33,063 bases of DNA from assembly GCA_016288315.1 (NCBI GenBank), contig JAEEYU010000068.1, positions 1 to 33,063 of the forward strand, given 5' to 3'. Shown in pieces: positions 8,436 through 16,426 of the stretch. The stretch is from Clostridiaceae bacterium (lineage in GTDB: Bacteria > Bacillota > Clostridia > Oscillospirales > Acutalibacteraceae). Below the pieces are notes generated by a model. The model saw nothing but the letters and a program-made list of their open reading frames with translations. It searched no databases and had not been told where the DNA came from. The first letter of the stretch is position 1; each line of letters starts with the position of its first letter. A program made the translations under genes and the position numbers.

Positions 8436-10181
8436 TTAACCGGCAGCTGAAATGATTTTGCTAAGTGTGTTGAAAACTGCTTTTATTAAATTAATGAAGA
8501 ATCTGAACCATTTGAGAACTGAACCGAAATCAAAATCAAACCCGTCAAAATCCATTGAGCTTCCGCCGCCGGAACTGTTCTTGACCGTAAGATTAAGGCG
8601 AACGGCCGCATGGTCGGAGGCGAGGTAGCCGTCGCTGCCGTTGACTGTTCTTATGTTGTAAGTCTGGCAGTCTGCATCTTCGGATATAAGCACGAAGTCA
8701 ATCGTTCTGCCGTTTACCGTCGTGAGATTGCCCCAGTCGTTGAATGTTGTTGCAGTTGAGGTGTTGCGTGAGAGATATTTTGAATCTTTTGTTGATGTCA
8801 CGTCAAGGAGCTTCCTGTAAAGCGGAGAGCCCTCGTTAATGTTGAAGTCGCCGCTTATAATATAAGGAATGCTGCCGACCTGCGAGCGGTAAGACCTCTG
8901 CAGTGATGAAACAGTGCTCTTTACCATCGAGCCCAGGCGCAAAACCTCTCTGTATCTGTTGTTAAAAACAGTGCTTGAATCATTTGCCGAAAGGTGCGTA
9001 TTGAAAAGGCAGAATATTGTTCCGTCGGAGTTGTTTTTGAGAAGCACCCAGTTGCAGATTTTATTGCCTATCGACGGGCTTTCATCAAGCAGCCAGAAAT
9101 GACCTTCCTCAAGCTTGGTGTAAATGCGTGTGCTGTAAAAAATCGGATTGTAGGAGTCAGTCTTTCTTTCGTGAGCGGCTCCGTCGGTAAGACCGTAGCA
9201 GCTCGTATTGCCGCTGAGCTCGTAATTCTGGCTGAGAATCGTCGAGTTGATGTCTCTCCACCAGGCGGCGTCAATCTCAGACAGGCAGATAATGTCAGCA
9301 ACCGCCTTGCCGAGCCATTCAAGCACTCTCTTTTCACGCTTCGCTACGCTGTAATCGCTTGCCGAGCCGTTCGCCGGCGTTGTGCCGTTTATGGAGTAGC
9401 AAACGTTGAGCGATGCAATACTTACAGGCGTGCCGCTTGCGGCAGGGCGGGAGTCGCTGTCGGGCAGCTGGTTATAATTGATTCTGCCGGGGGTCGGTCC
9501 CGCAATACCGATTATGTTGAGCCTTGATGAAATGTATTCTGTCTGCAGTGCGTAGCCGTCCTGCGAGTAGGTCGAAGGGGAGTATGAAACCGCCGCAAGA
9601 GTCTGTGAAGGCGTTGCAATTCTCAGCGCTCCGCTGCTGCCGCTGTTCGGCAGACTTGTGGCGTTATTGAGCCAGACGGCAGATTTGCTCTGTGCGGCAA
9701 CCGCCAGCACCCTGTTGCCCGTTGAGAGCGAGGAGCCGTAGTAGCTGTTGAAAGCGCTCCAGTATGCCTTGAGCTCGGCCGCCGAAGAATATCCGAGACC
9801 GAGAGTCGGCGTATCGATAGTGTAAATACCGATTACCCACACCTCACCGGGAGCGATGGATTTTGAATTGCCGCTCTCAAAAACAAAGGCGTCCTTATAC
9901 CAGTTTGAACCCGACGCACCTTCCTTGCAGTAGTAAAGAGCCGCATCTGACAGGTCGATTGCCGAGGAGCCGACGTTTTTGATTTCAACAAATTCAAAGC
10001 GGTCATTGCTGTCAAGAACCTTTGAACTTTCCGACTCGTAATTCGGGTTAAAGCAGATTTCCGAAACAAAAAGTCCGTTAACGTTTTGCGCCGCGCCGGC
10101 ACTCAGCGAAAACGCCGCACAGGCAGTCATTGCCGTCAGCGCCGCCAGAACACAGGCGAGCAGTTTTTTCATATTCTTCAT
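8436..10181 (-). CDS. Secreted lamin-tail domain / endonuclease-exonuclease-phosphatase protein
   Basis: 581 residues from an ATG at 10181, chosen because GTGAGG forms the SD 9 bases upstream; the in-frame GTG at 10196 overlaps that SD. A signal peptide (about 1-30, ending in AGA-AQ) is followed by a lamin-tail domain (about 35-240, ending in the typical TPGRINYNQLP). An endonuclease/exonuclease/phosphatase domain spans about 252-535. Its catalytic set is present: Asn259, Glu302, His396 in NTHLS, Asp445 and Asn447 in SGDFN, Asp495, and Asp523-His524 in SDH. It is therefore probably an active extracellular metal-dependent nuclease or phosphodiesterase. A Gly/Ser linker leads to an Asp/Phe-rich stretch and a hydrophobic or amphipathic C-terminal helix (about 552-577) that may associate with the membrane. 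No LPXTG or dockerin is present. The substrate is unknown. Confidence 0.88.
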   Translation of the reverse strand: MKNMKKLLACVLAALTAMTACAAFSLSAGAAQNVNGLFVSEICFNPNYESESSKVLDSNDRFEFVEIKNVGSSAIDLSDAALYYCKEGASGSNWYKDAFVFESGNSKSIAPGEVWVIGIYTIDTPTLGLGYSSAAELKAYWSAFNSYYGSSLSTGNRVLAVAAQSKSAVWLNNATSLPNSGSSGALRIATPSQTLAAVSYSPSTYSQDGYALQTEYISSRLNIIGIAGPTPGRINYNQLPDSDSRPAASGTPVSIASLNVCYSINGTTPANGSASDYSVAKREKRVLEWLGKAVADIICLSEIDAAWWRDINSTILSQNYELSGNTSCYGLTDGAAHERKTDSYNPIFYSTRIYTKLEEGHFWLLDESPSIGNKICNWVLLKNNSDGTIFCLFNTHLSANDSSTVFNNRYREVLRLGSMVKSTVSSLQRSYRSQVGSIPYIISGDFNINEGSPLYRKLLDVTSTKDSKYLSRNTSTATTFNDWGNLTTVNGRTIDFVLISEDADCQTYNIRTVNGSDGYLASDHAAVRLNLTVKNSSGGGSSMDFDGFDFDFGSVLKWFRFFINLIKAVFNTLSKIISAAG

Positions 10182-10214
10182 TTTTTTGTTCCTCACTTGT
10201 TTTTGTGAAAACGT

Positions 10215-10243
10215 ATTATATCACCGATTACCGCATTTAACAA
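10215..10243 (-). promoter_or_regulatory. Promoter of the secreted nuclease gene
   Basis: On the minus strand, TTGTTA (10243-10238), 17 bases, then a perfect TATAAT (10220-10215). The -10 lies about 34 bases upstream of the ATG at 10181, giving a short leader that contains the SD. Confidence 0.7.
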
Positions 10244-10292
10244 CATTTTTTACTGTTTTTTTACAATTTTTTTAACTAAAAACGCCTTAATG

Positions 10293-10321
10293 TTGCCAAA
10301 AACCGTGAAATATAGTAAAAT
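10293..10321 (+). promoter_or_regulatory. Promoter of the radical-SAM gene pair
   Basis: TTGCCA (10293-10298), 17 bases, then TAAAAT (10316-10321), about 46 bases before the ATG at 10368. It is divergent from the nuclease promoter. Confidence 0.65.
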
Positions 10322-10367
10322 AATCAAGTATAGTTTTTAATGAATTCCGAAAGCGACGGTAATAATT

Positions 10368-12224
10368 ATGTTCCCCAGACAACTCGAAAACGTTCTGTTA
10401 AAAGTCCAGAAGCCCGGCAGATATACGGGCGGCGAACTCAACAGCGTCCTGAAAGATAAAAGCAAGGTTGACATCCGTTTTGCCTTCTGCTTCCCCGACA
10501 CCTACGAAATCGGAATGTCGCACCTCGGTATGAAGATTCTCTATTCCCTCATAAACGAGCGTGAAGATGCCTGGTGTGAGCGCGTTTTTGCTCCCGCCTC
10601 CGATATGGAGGAGCAGATGCGCGCGCTTAACGTGCCCCTCTACGGGCTTGAGAGCGGCGACGCTGTAAAGGATTTTGACTTTATCGCCTTTACAATGATG
10701 TATGAGCTCTGCTACACGAATATTCTCAATATGCTCTCTCTCGCGGGCGTTCCCCTGCGTTCTTCCGAGCGCAAAAATCTTTCGCCTCTTGTCATAGGCG
10801 GAGGCGCCTGCGCCTGCAATATCGAGCCGATGGCGGACTTCTTCGACTTTGTCACGCTCGGCGACGGCGAAGAGGTTACAAACGAAGTTATAGATTTATA
10901 TAAAATCCATAAGGCAAAGGGCTCAACAAAGCAGGAATTCCTTGAAGAAGCGGCAAAAATCCCCGGCGTGTATGTGCCCTCGCTCTATGATATTCAATAC
11001 AATTTCGACGGCACCGTCAAAGCCATAGTTCCGAAAAACGGTGCGCCTGAAAAGGTAGTCAAAAGAACCGTCCGGAACCTCGACACAATGTTTGCCCCGT
11101 CAACATTTGTCGTGCCCTTCATTGAGGTTGTTCACGACCGCACAACGGTCGAAACCTTCCGCGGCTGCATCAGAGGATGCCGCTTCTGTCAAGCGTGTTT
11201 CCTTTACAGACCGATAAGAGAAAAATCTCCCGAGATTGTTGAAAAACAGTGCAGGGCAATTTACGAGAGCACCGGCTACGATGAGATTTCGCTGTGCTCA
11301 CTCTCCACCAGCGACTACACGGGGCTGGAGAAACTCCTTAATTCAATGCTCGACTGGACTATTCCCGAAAAGATAAACGTCGCCCTGCCGTCGCTCAGAG
11401 CAGACAACTTCCCCGAAGAGCTTATGAAAAAGCTCGCCTCCGTTCGCCGCAGCGGTCTTACCTTCGCACCCGAGGCGGGCACCCAGCGGCTTCGCGACGT
11501 AATAAACAAAAACATAACCGAGCAGGAGGTTCTCTCAACCGCATCCCTCGCTTTCAAGGGCGGCTGGACCGCTGTAAAACTCTATTTTATGATGGGTCTT
11601 CCGACCGAAACAGATGAGGATATTGAGGGCATAGCGAAGCTTGCGCAGGCGGTTGTCGATGAATATTACAACAACCCCGACAAGCCCAAGGGCAGGGGCG
11701 TCAATGTCTCCGTCTCGGTGGCAACCCTTGTCCCCAAACCCTTTACACCGTTCCAGTGGGAGCCGATGATTACCCCGGACGAAACAAAAGAGAAGCAGGC
11801 AAAACTGCTCTCGTTCGTTCACTCCAAAAAAATCAGCGTGTCAATGCACAATTCGCAAACAAGCTTCCTCGAAGGCGTGTTTGCAAGGGGCGACAGACGG
11901 CTTTCACAGGTTATCGAAACAGCGTGGAGGCACGGCTGCAAATTTGACAGCTGGGATGACTCACTTAAATTCGACACCTGGATGCAGTGCTTTGAGGAGT
12001 GCGGAATCGACCCATATTTCTACACTGCGAGAAAGCGTGAATTTGAAGAGGTTCTGCCGTGGGATCATATGGATTACGGCGTTACAAAACAGTTCTTTAT
12101 AAGAGAAAACAAGAGGGCGCACGAGGGCGTTACAACGCCGTGCTGCCGTGAAAAATGCGCCGGCTGCGGAGCGGCGGCAATAAACGGAGGTGAGTGCAGT
12201 GAGATCCGTAAGAGTGTGGTTTAA
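10368..12224 (+). CDS. TIGR03960-family B12-binding-like radical SAM protein
   Basis: 618 residues, as usual for the family. The N-terminal third resembles a cobalamin-binding-like region with DTYEIGMSHLGMKILY and IGGGACACNIEP motifs. The radical SAM cluster motif is CIRGCRFC (Cys267, Cys271, Cys274), followed by typical barrel motifs such as FAPEAGTQRLRDVINKN. The C-terminus adds CCREKCAGC, an extra cysteine cluster that could hold a second iron-sulfur centre or zinc. The biochemical function is not established, to my knowledge. The gene overlaps the next one, which is its usual partner, implying joint work. In many Clostridia the pair precedes RNase G and rplU; here addB follows instead. 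The SD before the ATG is weak, so the start is the least certain part. Confidence 0.9.
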   Translation: MFPRQLENVLLKVQKPGRYTGGELNSVLKDKSKVDIRFAFCFPDTYEIGMSHLGMKILYSLINEREDAWCERVFAPASDMEEQMRALNVPLYGLESGDAVKDFDFIAFTMMYELCYTNILNMLSLAGVPLRSSERKNLSPLVIGGGACACNIEPMADFFDFVTLGDGEEVTNEVIDLYKIHKAKGSTKQEFLEEAAKIPGVYVPSLYDIQYNFDGTVKAIVPKNGAPEKVVKRTVRNLDTMFAPSTFVVPFIEVVHDRTTVETFRGCIRGCRFCQACFLYRPIREKSPEIVEKQCRAIYESTGYDEISLCSLSTSDYTGLEKLLNSMLDWTIPEKINVALPSLRADNFPEELMKKLASVRRSGLTFAPEAGTQRLRDVINKNITEQEVLSTASLAFKGGWTAVKLYFMMGLPTETDEDIEGIAKLAQAVVDEYYNNPDKPKGRGVNVSVSVATLVPKPFTPFQWEPMITPDETKEKQAKLLSFVHSKKISVSMHNSQTSFLEGVFARGDRRLSQVIETAWRHGCKFDSWDDSLKFDTWMQCFEECGIDPYFYTARKREFEEVLPWDHMDYGVTKQFFIRENKRAHEGVTTPCCREKCAGCGAAAINGGECSEIRKSVV

Positions 12225-12861
12225 AAAGACAGGCACCGCAATCTACATTTCGCATCTCGATATGAACCGCTGCCTCTCACGCGCCGTCGTGCGCGCAAAA
12301 CTGCCCCTCTGGTATACAGAGGGCTTCAACCCCAAACCCTATTTAAACTTCCTCTGCCCGCTTCCTCTGGGGCAGGAGGGATTAAACGAGCCGCTCGACA
12401 TCCGCATAGAGGGCGAAATGACAAATGAAGAGGTCAGAAGCTCCCTGTGTGCCGTAATGCCTCAGGGCATTGAAATCACAGCCGTCACCGACCCCATTAT
12501 GAAAACGGCGCAGATAACATCGGCGCAGTATTCAATAAACCTCCTCTTTGGCAGTGAGGGCACGGCATCCGCTTTTTCGCATACGGCGGATGAAATAATA
12601 AAATCCGGCGAGCTTGTTGCCGAAAAACGCTCCAAACGCGGAACAAAAACCGTCAACCTTTGTGAGATGATAACCGCTTTTGAAATTGAGGCGGAGGGCT
12701 CACTTGCAAAAATACAAACAGTTACCGCAACGGGGAGCGCTTCAAATCTCAATCCCGACCTTGTTGTCACCGCTCTTATTGAAAAAACCGGGCTTGAACC
12801 CGTCAGCCGCAGTATTTCAAGAACCCGCCTCTTCATTGAGAAGGGCGAAGCTTTTTGCTGA
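12199..12861 (+). CDS. TIGR03936-family radical-SAM-associated protein (DUF2344)
   Basis: About 220 residues. The N-terminus (VRVWFKKTGTAIYISHLDM, then WYTEGFNPKPYLNFLCPLPLGQEGL) is the recognisable DUF2344 signature. In some bacteria this domain is fused to the preceding TIGR03960 protein, which supports a common complex or pathway, possibly in RNA or ribosome modification (inference). I place the start at the GTG at 12199 because GGAGGT (12186-12191) sits seven bases upstream. An earlier in-frame GTG at 12190 overlaps that SD. The coding region overlaps the end of the upstream gene by 26 bases, so translation is probably coupled. No catalytic residues are known. Confidence 0.87.
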   Translation: MRSVRVWFKKTGTAIYISHLDMNRCLSRAVVRAKLPLWYTEGFNPKPYLNFLCPLPLGQEGLNEPLDIRIEGEMTNEEVRSSLCAVMPQGIEITAVTDPIMKTAQITSAQYSINLLFGSEGTASAFSHTADEIIKSGELVAEKRSKRGTKTVNLCEMITAFEIEAEGSLAKIQTVTATGSASNLNPDLVVTALIEKTGLEPVSRSISRTRLFIEKGEAFC

Positions 12862-12867
12862 AACACT

Positions 12868-12903
12868 CCGCATTGTCCTCACGGATAATGCGGTTTTTTG
12901 TTT
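12868..12903 (+). terminator. Terminator after the radical-SAM pair
   Basis: The stem CCGCATT / AATGCGG, extended inside by TCC / GGA around TCAC, is followed by TTTTTTGTTT. It begins 7 bases after the stop. Confidence 0.88.
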
Positions 12904-12939
12904 AATGTACTTAAAATGACACACTGCCCGCCGGGACTG

Positions 12940-12968
12940 TTGACAAACGGTTTTTTACATAATAAAAT
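12940..12968 (+). promoter_or_regulatory. Promoter of addBA
   Basis: A perfect -35 TTGACA (12940-12945), 17 bases, then TAAAAT (12963-12968). It lies about 57 bases upstream of the addB TTG start. A TATAAT at 13002-13007 has no good -35. Confidence 0.8.
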
Positions 12969-13024
12969 ATTTAAAACATCTTTTTTCAGTCGGAAATATA
13001 TTATAATTTTACGGGGGAATATCC

Positions 13025-16000
13025 TTGCTTAAATTCGTAACCGGGCGCCTTCGCTCGGGCAAAACCACCTATATTCACAAAGAAATAGAAGCTCAGATTA
13101 ACTCAGGCAGAACGGGAATAACGCTCATTGTGCCGGAGCAGTTTTCGTTTGCCACCGAAAAGGCGATGCTAAAACAGCTCGGCGCCGCAAAATACTCGCA
13201 GCTCTCTGTTCTGAGTTTTTCACGCCTTGCCGATACCCTCGTCAGACCGTCTGTTTATGCGGGCAGGCAGCTTATGAGCGACTCGTCAAAATCGGCTGTC
13301 ATGGCGCTCGCCCTTGACTCCGTTAAGGATGAACTCGAGCTCTATTCAAGGCAGACTGACGCGCAGGGGGTTATTAACTCCTTTTTAAAGGTTCACAGCG
13401 AGATGGAGCAGAGCAACGTTTCTGTGCAGGCAATACGCGAGGCGGCGGATTCGGTTGAGTCAGGTCTGCTTAAAAGCAAGCTTCACGACGTCGCCCTCGC
13501 CTGCGAGAGCTATGATGCCAAGAGGGAGCAGAGCTATTTCGATTCCGCCGACAAGCTTACTTACCTTTGCGACGAGCTTCGCACAAATCATTATTTCAAA
13601 AACAAGCTTGTTTACATAGACGGCTTCCGCGGATTCACACAGCTTCAGATGAAGATTATTGAGCAGATGCTCATTGACGCCGAAGCTGTCTATATCACGC
13701 TCTGCCTCGACAATCCAGGCACAAGCACGGATGATGAACTGTTCGGTCACACAGCCGACACCCGCAAAAGGCTGACAGCACTTGCAAACAGGGTCTGCAC
13801 CTCAACCACCAAATCCGAAAACGAGTCAATGGGCAGCAAATACAATAACTTTCCGCCCGATATAAAAAGATATGATTCTCCCGAGCTTGCCGCTTTCGAG
13901 ATGAATATTTTTGACTCCTGCGCCCCCAAATACGAGGAGGATGCGTCCGCAATCACAATCTGTAAGGCGCCCGATATTTACACGGAGTGCGAGCTTGCCG
14001 CCTGCCTTATCAAAAAGCTCATCCGCGAAGAGGGATACCGCTGCAGGGATATTGCCGTCGTCGCAAGAGATTCCGCGCCCTATGAGATGCCTATGCGCTC
14101 CGCACTGCGCAAATGCTGCGTAGATATATTTGAAGATTTCCGCCGCCCCGTAGTTGCTTCGCCCGCAATAGCGGCTGTGCTTGCCGCAGCCAGTATTGCA
14201 GCGGAGGGCTGGCAGAGCGAGAACGTTATGCGCTTCCTTCGCACGGGGCTGTCCGCCCTTGACAGTGACAGAGTAAACGTGCTTGAAAACTACACCTATC
14301 TCTGGCAGATTGAGGGCAGATCATGGCTTGAGGACTGGACCTTCAACCCGAAGGGCTACGGCGCGAGATTTACCGAAACAGAAGAGGATGAACTCAACGA
14401 AATAAACGCTGTCCGCAAAATCGCAGTAAAACCCCTTGAAGCTTTCTGCAAAAAGGTGTCAAATCCCTGCACGGCGCAGCAGTATGCAACGGCGGTGTTT
14501 GAACTTCTCGGCGAAATCGACGCCCCGAAAAAAATACGCACTTACACCAAAAAACTCAAAGAGCAGGGCAGCAACGGCGATTCCGATTGCCAGGGCTTAT
14601 ACTGGGATACCCTTATGTCGCTGCTTGATTCCTTTATTGCGGCAGCCGGCGGGAGCACCCTCGACGCAAAGAACGCACAAAAGCTCCTTTCGCTTATGCT
14701 CGGGCTTGAAACCGTCGGCGTCATCCCCGAAGGCATAGATGAGGTAACCTTCGGCAGCGCAGACAGAATACGCCTTGATTCGCCCCGTGCCGTGTTCATA
14801 CTCGGCGCAAACTACAGCGTCTTCCCCGCAATCAAAGCGGAAACGCCGCCGTTCACAGACAATGACAGGCGGGTTCTGAGTGAAAACGGCATCGAGCTTG
14901 CTTCGTTCGGCGAGTATAAAATGAAAGAGGAGCGTATGATTGCATACAGCGCCTTCTGCTCGGCGCGTGAAAAACTCTTTATAAGCTACAACACGGGCGG
15001 CTCCGATGAAAACTGCGAGCCCTCCGATGTAGTTGTCAGAACAAGGGAGCTGTTCCCGGAGCACAAAGAAATCGATTATTATTCAATGGATGCCATTGAC
15101 CTTGTCGAGAGCAGGCAGACTGCGTTTGAAACGCTCGCGCGCCAGATGCCGCTTGACAGTCGGCTCTACAGGGCTCTGCGTTCATATTTTGAGGGCAAAA
15201 AGGATTATTCAGGCAAGCTGGAAGCCCTTGACCGCGCCCGCTCCGACAGGCATTTTGAAATTAAAAACAAAGAAATTGCAAAAGAGCTTTTCGGCGTGAA
15301 TATGGAGCTGAGCGCTTCAAGAGTCGAGGATTATTACCAGTGCCCGTTCAGATATTTCTGCAACTACGGCATAGGCGCAGTCCCGAACAAGCACGCCGAA
15401 ATCGACAATCTGTTAAGGGGAACAATCAGCCACTATGTGCTTGAAAAACTCCTTAAAAAATATAAAGGCGACGCCATTCTGAAGCTCACAAAAGCGCAGC
15501 TGAACAGCGAGACAGCCGCCTTTGTCGAGGAATATCTCAACGAATATATGGGCGGCAGAGAGGGCAAGTCAAAGCGTTTTATGCAAAGCATTCAGCGCCT
15601 TATCCGCTCGCTCAGCGATGTTGCCGGGCGGCTCGTCGAAGAGTTTTCCGTCAGCGATTTCAGACCCGAGGCGTTCGAGCTCAAAATCGGCTATCTCAAT
15701 GAAGAGGAGAGTCTTCCCGCCTATATCATCACGGATGAAGACGGCTCAACCGTCTCAATTCACGGCAGTGTTGACAGGGTTGACACCGCCTCAATAAAAG
15801 GCAAAAACTACCTGAGAGTAATTGACTACAAAAACTCAACAAAAGCATTCGCTCTCGGAGAAACCGAGTTCGGAATCAATATGCAGATGCTCATCTACCT
15901 CTTTGCAATCTGGCAGAATCCGGGCGACTCTCTCGGCAAAATCATCCCTGCCGGCGTTGTTTATTACAAGAACAGCGCCACTCCCGTCAACCTTGAGCGC

Positions 16001-16426
16001 GGCGCAGACCCCGAAAAAATAATGAAAACCAAAAAAAATGAGGCAAAAGCGTCCGGAATTGTTCTTGACAGCATAGATGTCATCAACGCAATGGATAAAG
16101 AGAACAGCAAGGTTTTTATTCCCGCAAAAATCAGCTCAAAAACGGGCAGGGCAGAGGGCAGCGTAATCTCTGTCAAAGAACTTGAAGAACTCAAAAAGCG
16201 GGTGGAAAAAAAGATCTCCGGAATGTCGCAGTGCCTCAGAGACGGTGTTATAGAGGCATTTCCTTTTGCAAAGAAAGACGGCTCAGGCGCAAAAACCGCG
16301 TGCGATTACTGCAACTACAAAGCGGTTTGTTTTCATGATAAAAACACGGTTTACAACTTTCCGGTAATAAAGAACGAAAAAACAATTCTTCAGGAACTTG
16401 ACGAGGAGGCGGAAAACAATGGGTGA
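13025..16426 (+). CDS. addB: ATP-dependent helicase/deoxyribonuclease subunit B
   Basis: 1133 residues, close to the usual AddB length. It starts at a TTG eight bases after GGGGG. GRLRSGKTT (7-15) is the Walker A-like site. The four cysteines of the AddB iron-sulfur cluster are present: Cys773 in YYQCPFRYFC, then Cys1093, Cys1096 and Cys1102 in CDYCNYKAVC. The RecB-type nuclease motifs SVDRVD and VIDYKN lie at about 918-941. By family knowledge, AddB pairs with AddA to resect double-strand breaks, responding to Chi, before RecA loading. The gene overlaps addA by 8 bases and has a strong promoter upstream. Confidence 0.95.
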   Translation: MLKFVTGRLRSGKTTYIHKEIEAQINSGRTGITLIVPEQFSFATEKAMLKQLGAAKYSQLSVLSFSRLADTLVRPSVYAGRQLMSDSSKSAVMALALDSVKDELELYSRQTDAQGVINSFLKVHSEMEQSNVSVQAIREAADSVESGLLKSKLHDVALACESYDAKREQSYFDSADKLTYLCDELRTNHYFKNKLVYIDGFRGFTQLQMKIIEQMLIDAEAVYITLCLDNPGTSTDDELFGHTADTRKRLTALANRVCTSTTKSENESMGSKYNNFPPDIKRYDSPELAAFEMNIFDSCAPKYEEDASAITICKAPDIYTECELAACLIKKLIREEGYRCRDIAVVARDSAPYEMPMRSALRKCCVDIFEDFRRPVVASPAIAAVLAAASIAAEGWQSENVMRFLRTGLSALDSDRVNVLENYTYLWQIEGRSWLEDWTFNPKGYGARFTETEEDELNEINAVRKIAVKPLEAFCKKVSNPCTAQQYATAVFELLGEIDAPKKIRTYTKKLKEQGSNGDSDCQGLYWDTLMSLLDSFIAAAGGSTLDAKNAQKLLSLMLGLETVGVIPEGIDEVTFGSADRIRLDSPRAVFILGANYSVFPAIKAETPPFTDNDRRVLSENGIELASFGEYKMKEERMIAYSAFCSAREKLFISYNTGGSDENCEPSDVVVRTRELFPEHKEIDYYSMDAIDLVESRQTAFETLARQMPLDSRLYRALRSYFEGKKDYSGKLEALDRARSDRHFEIKNKEIAKELFGVNMELSASRVEDYYQCPFRYFCNYGIGAVPNKHAEIDNLLRGTISHYVLEKLLKKYKGDAILKLTKAQLNSETAAFVEEYLNEYMGGREGKSKRFMQSIQRLIRSLSDVAGRLVEEFSVSDFRPEAFELKIGYLNEEESLPAYIITDEDGSTVSIHGSVDRVDTASIKGKNYLRVIDYKNSTKAFALGETEFGINMQMLIYLFAIWQNPGDSLGKIIPAGVVYYKNSATPVNLERGADPEKIMKTKKNEAKASGIVLDSIDVINAMDKENSKVFIPAKISSKTGRAEGSVISVKELEELKKRVEKKISGMSQCLRDGVIEAFPFAKKDGSGAKTACDYCNYKAVCFHDKNTVYNFPVIKNEKTILQELDEEAENNG

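Noticed and set aside
8994-9527. Plus-strand frame of 177 codons opposite the secreted nuclease
   Set aside because: It lies entirely antisense to the catalytic EEP region, with no SD and no recognisable motif.
13002-13007. TATAAT close to addB as the main promoter
   Set aside because: There is no acceptable -35 at 16-18 bases upstream, and the TTGACA-17-TAAAAT at 12940-12968 is far better.
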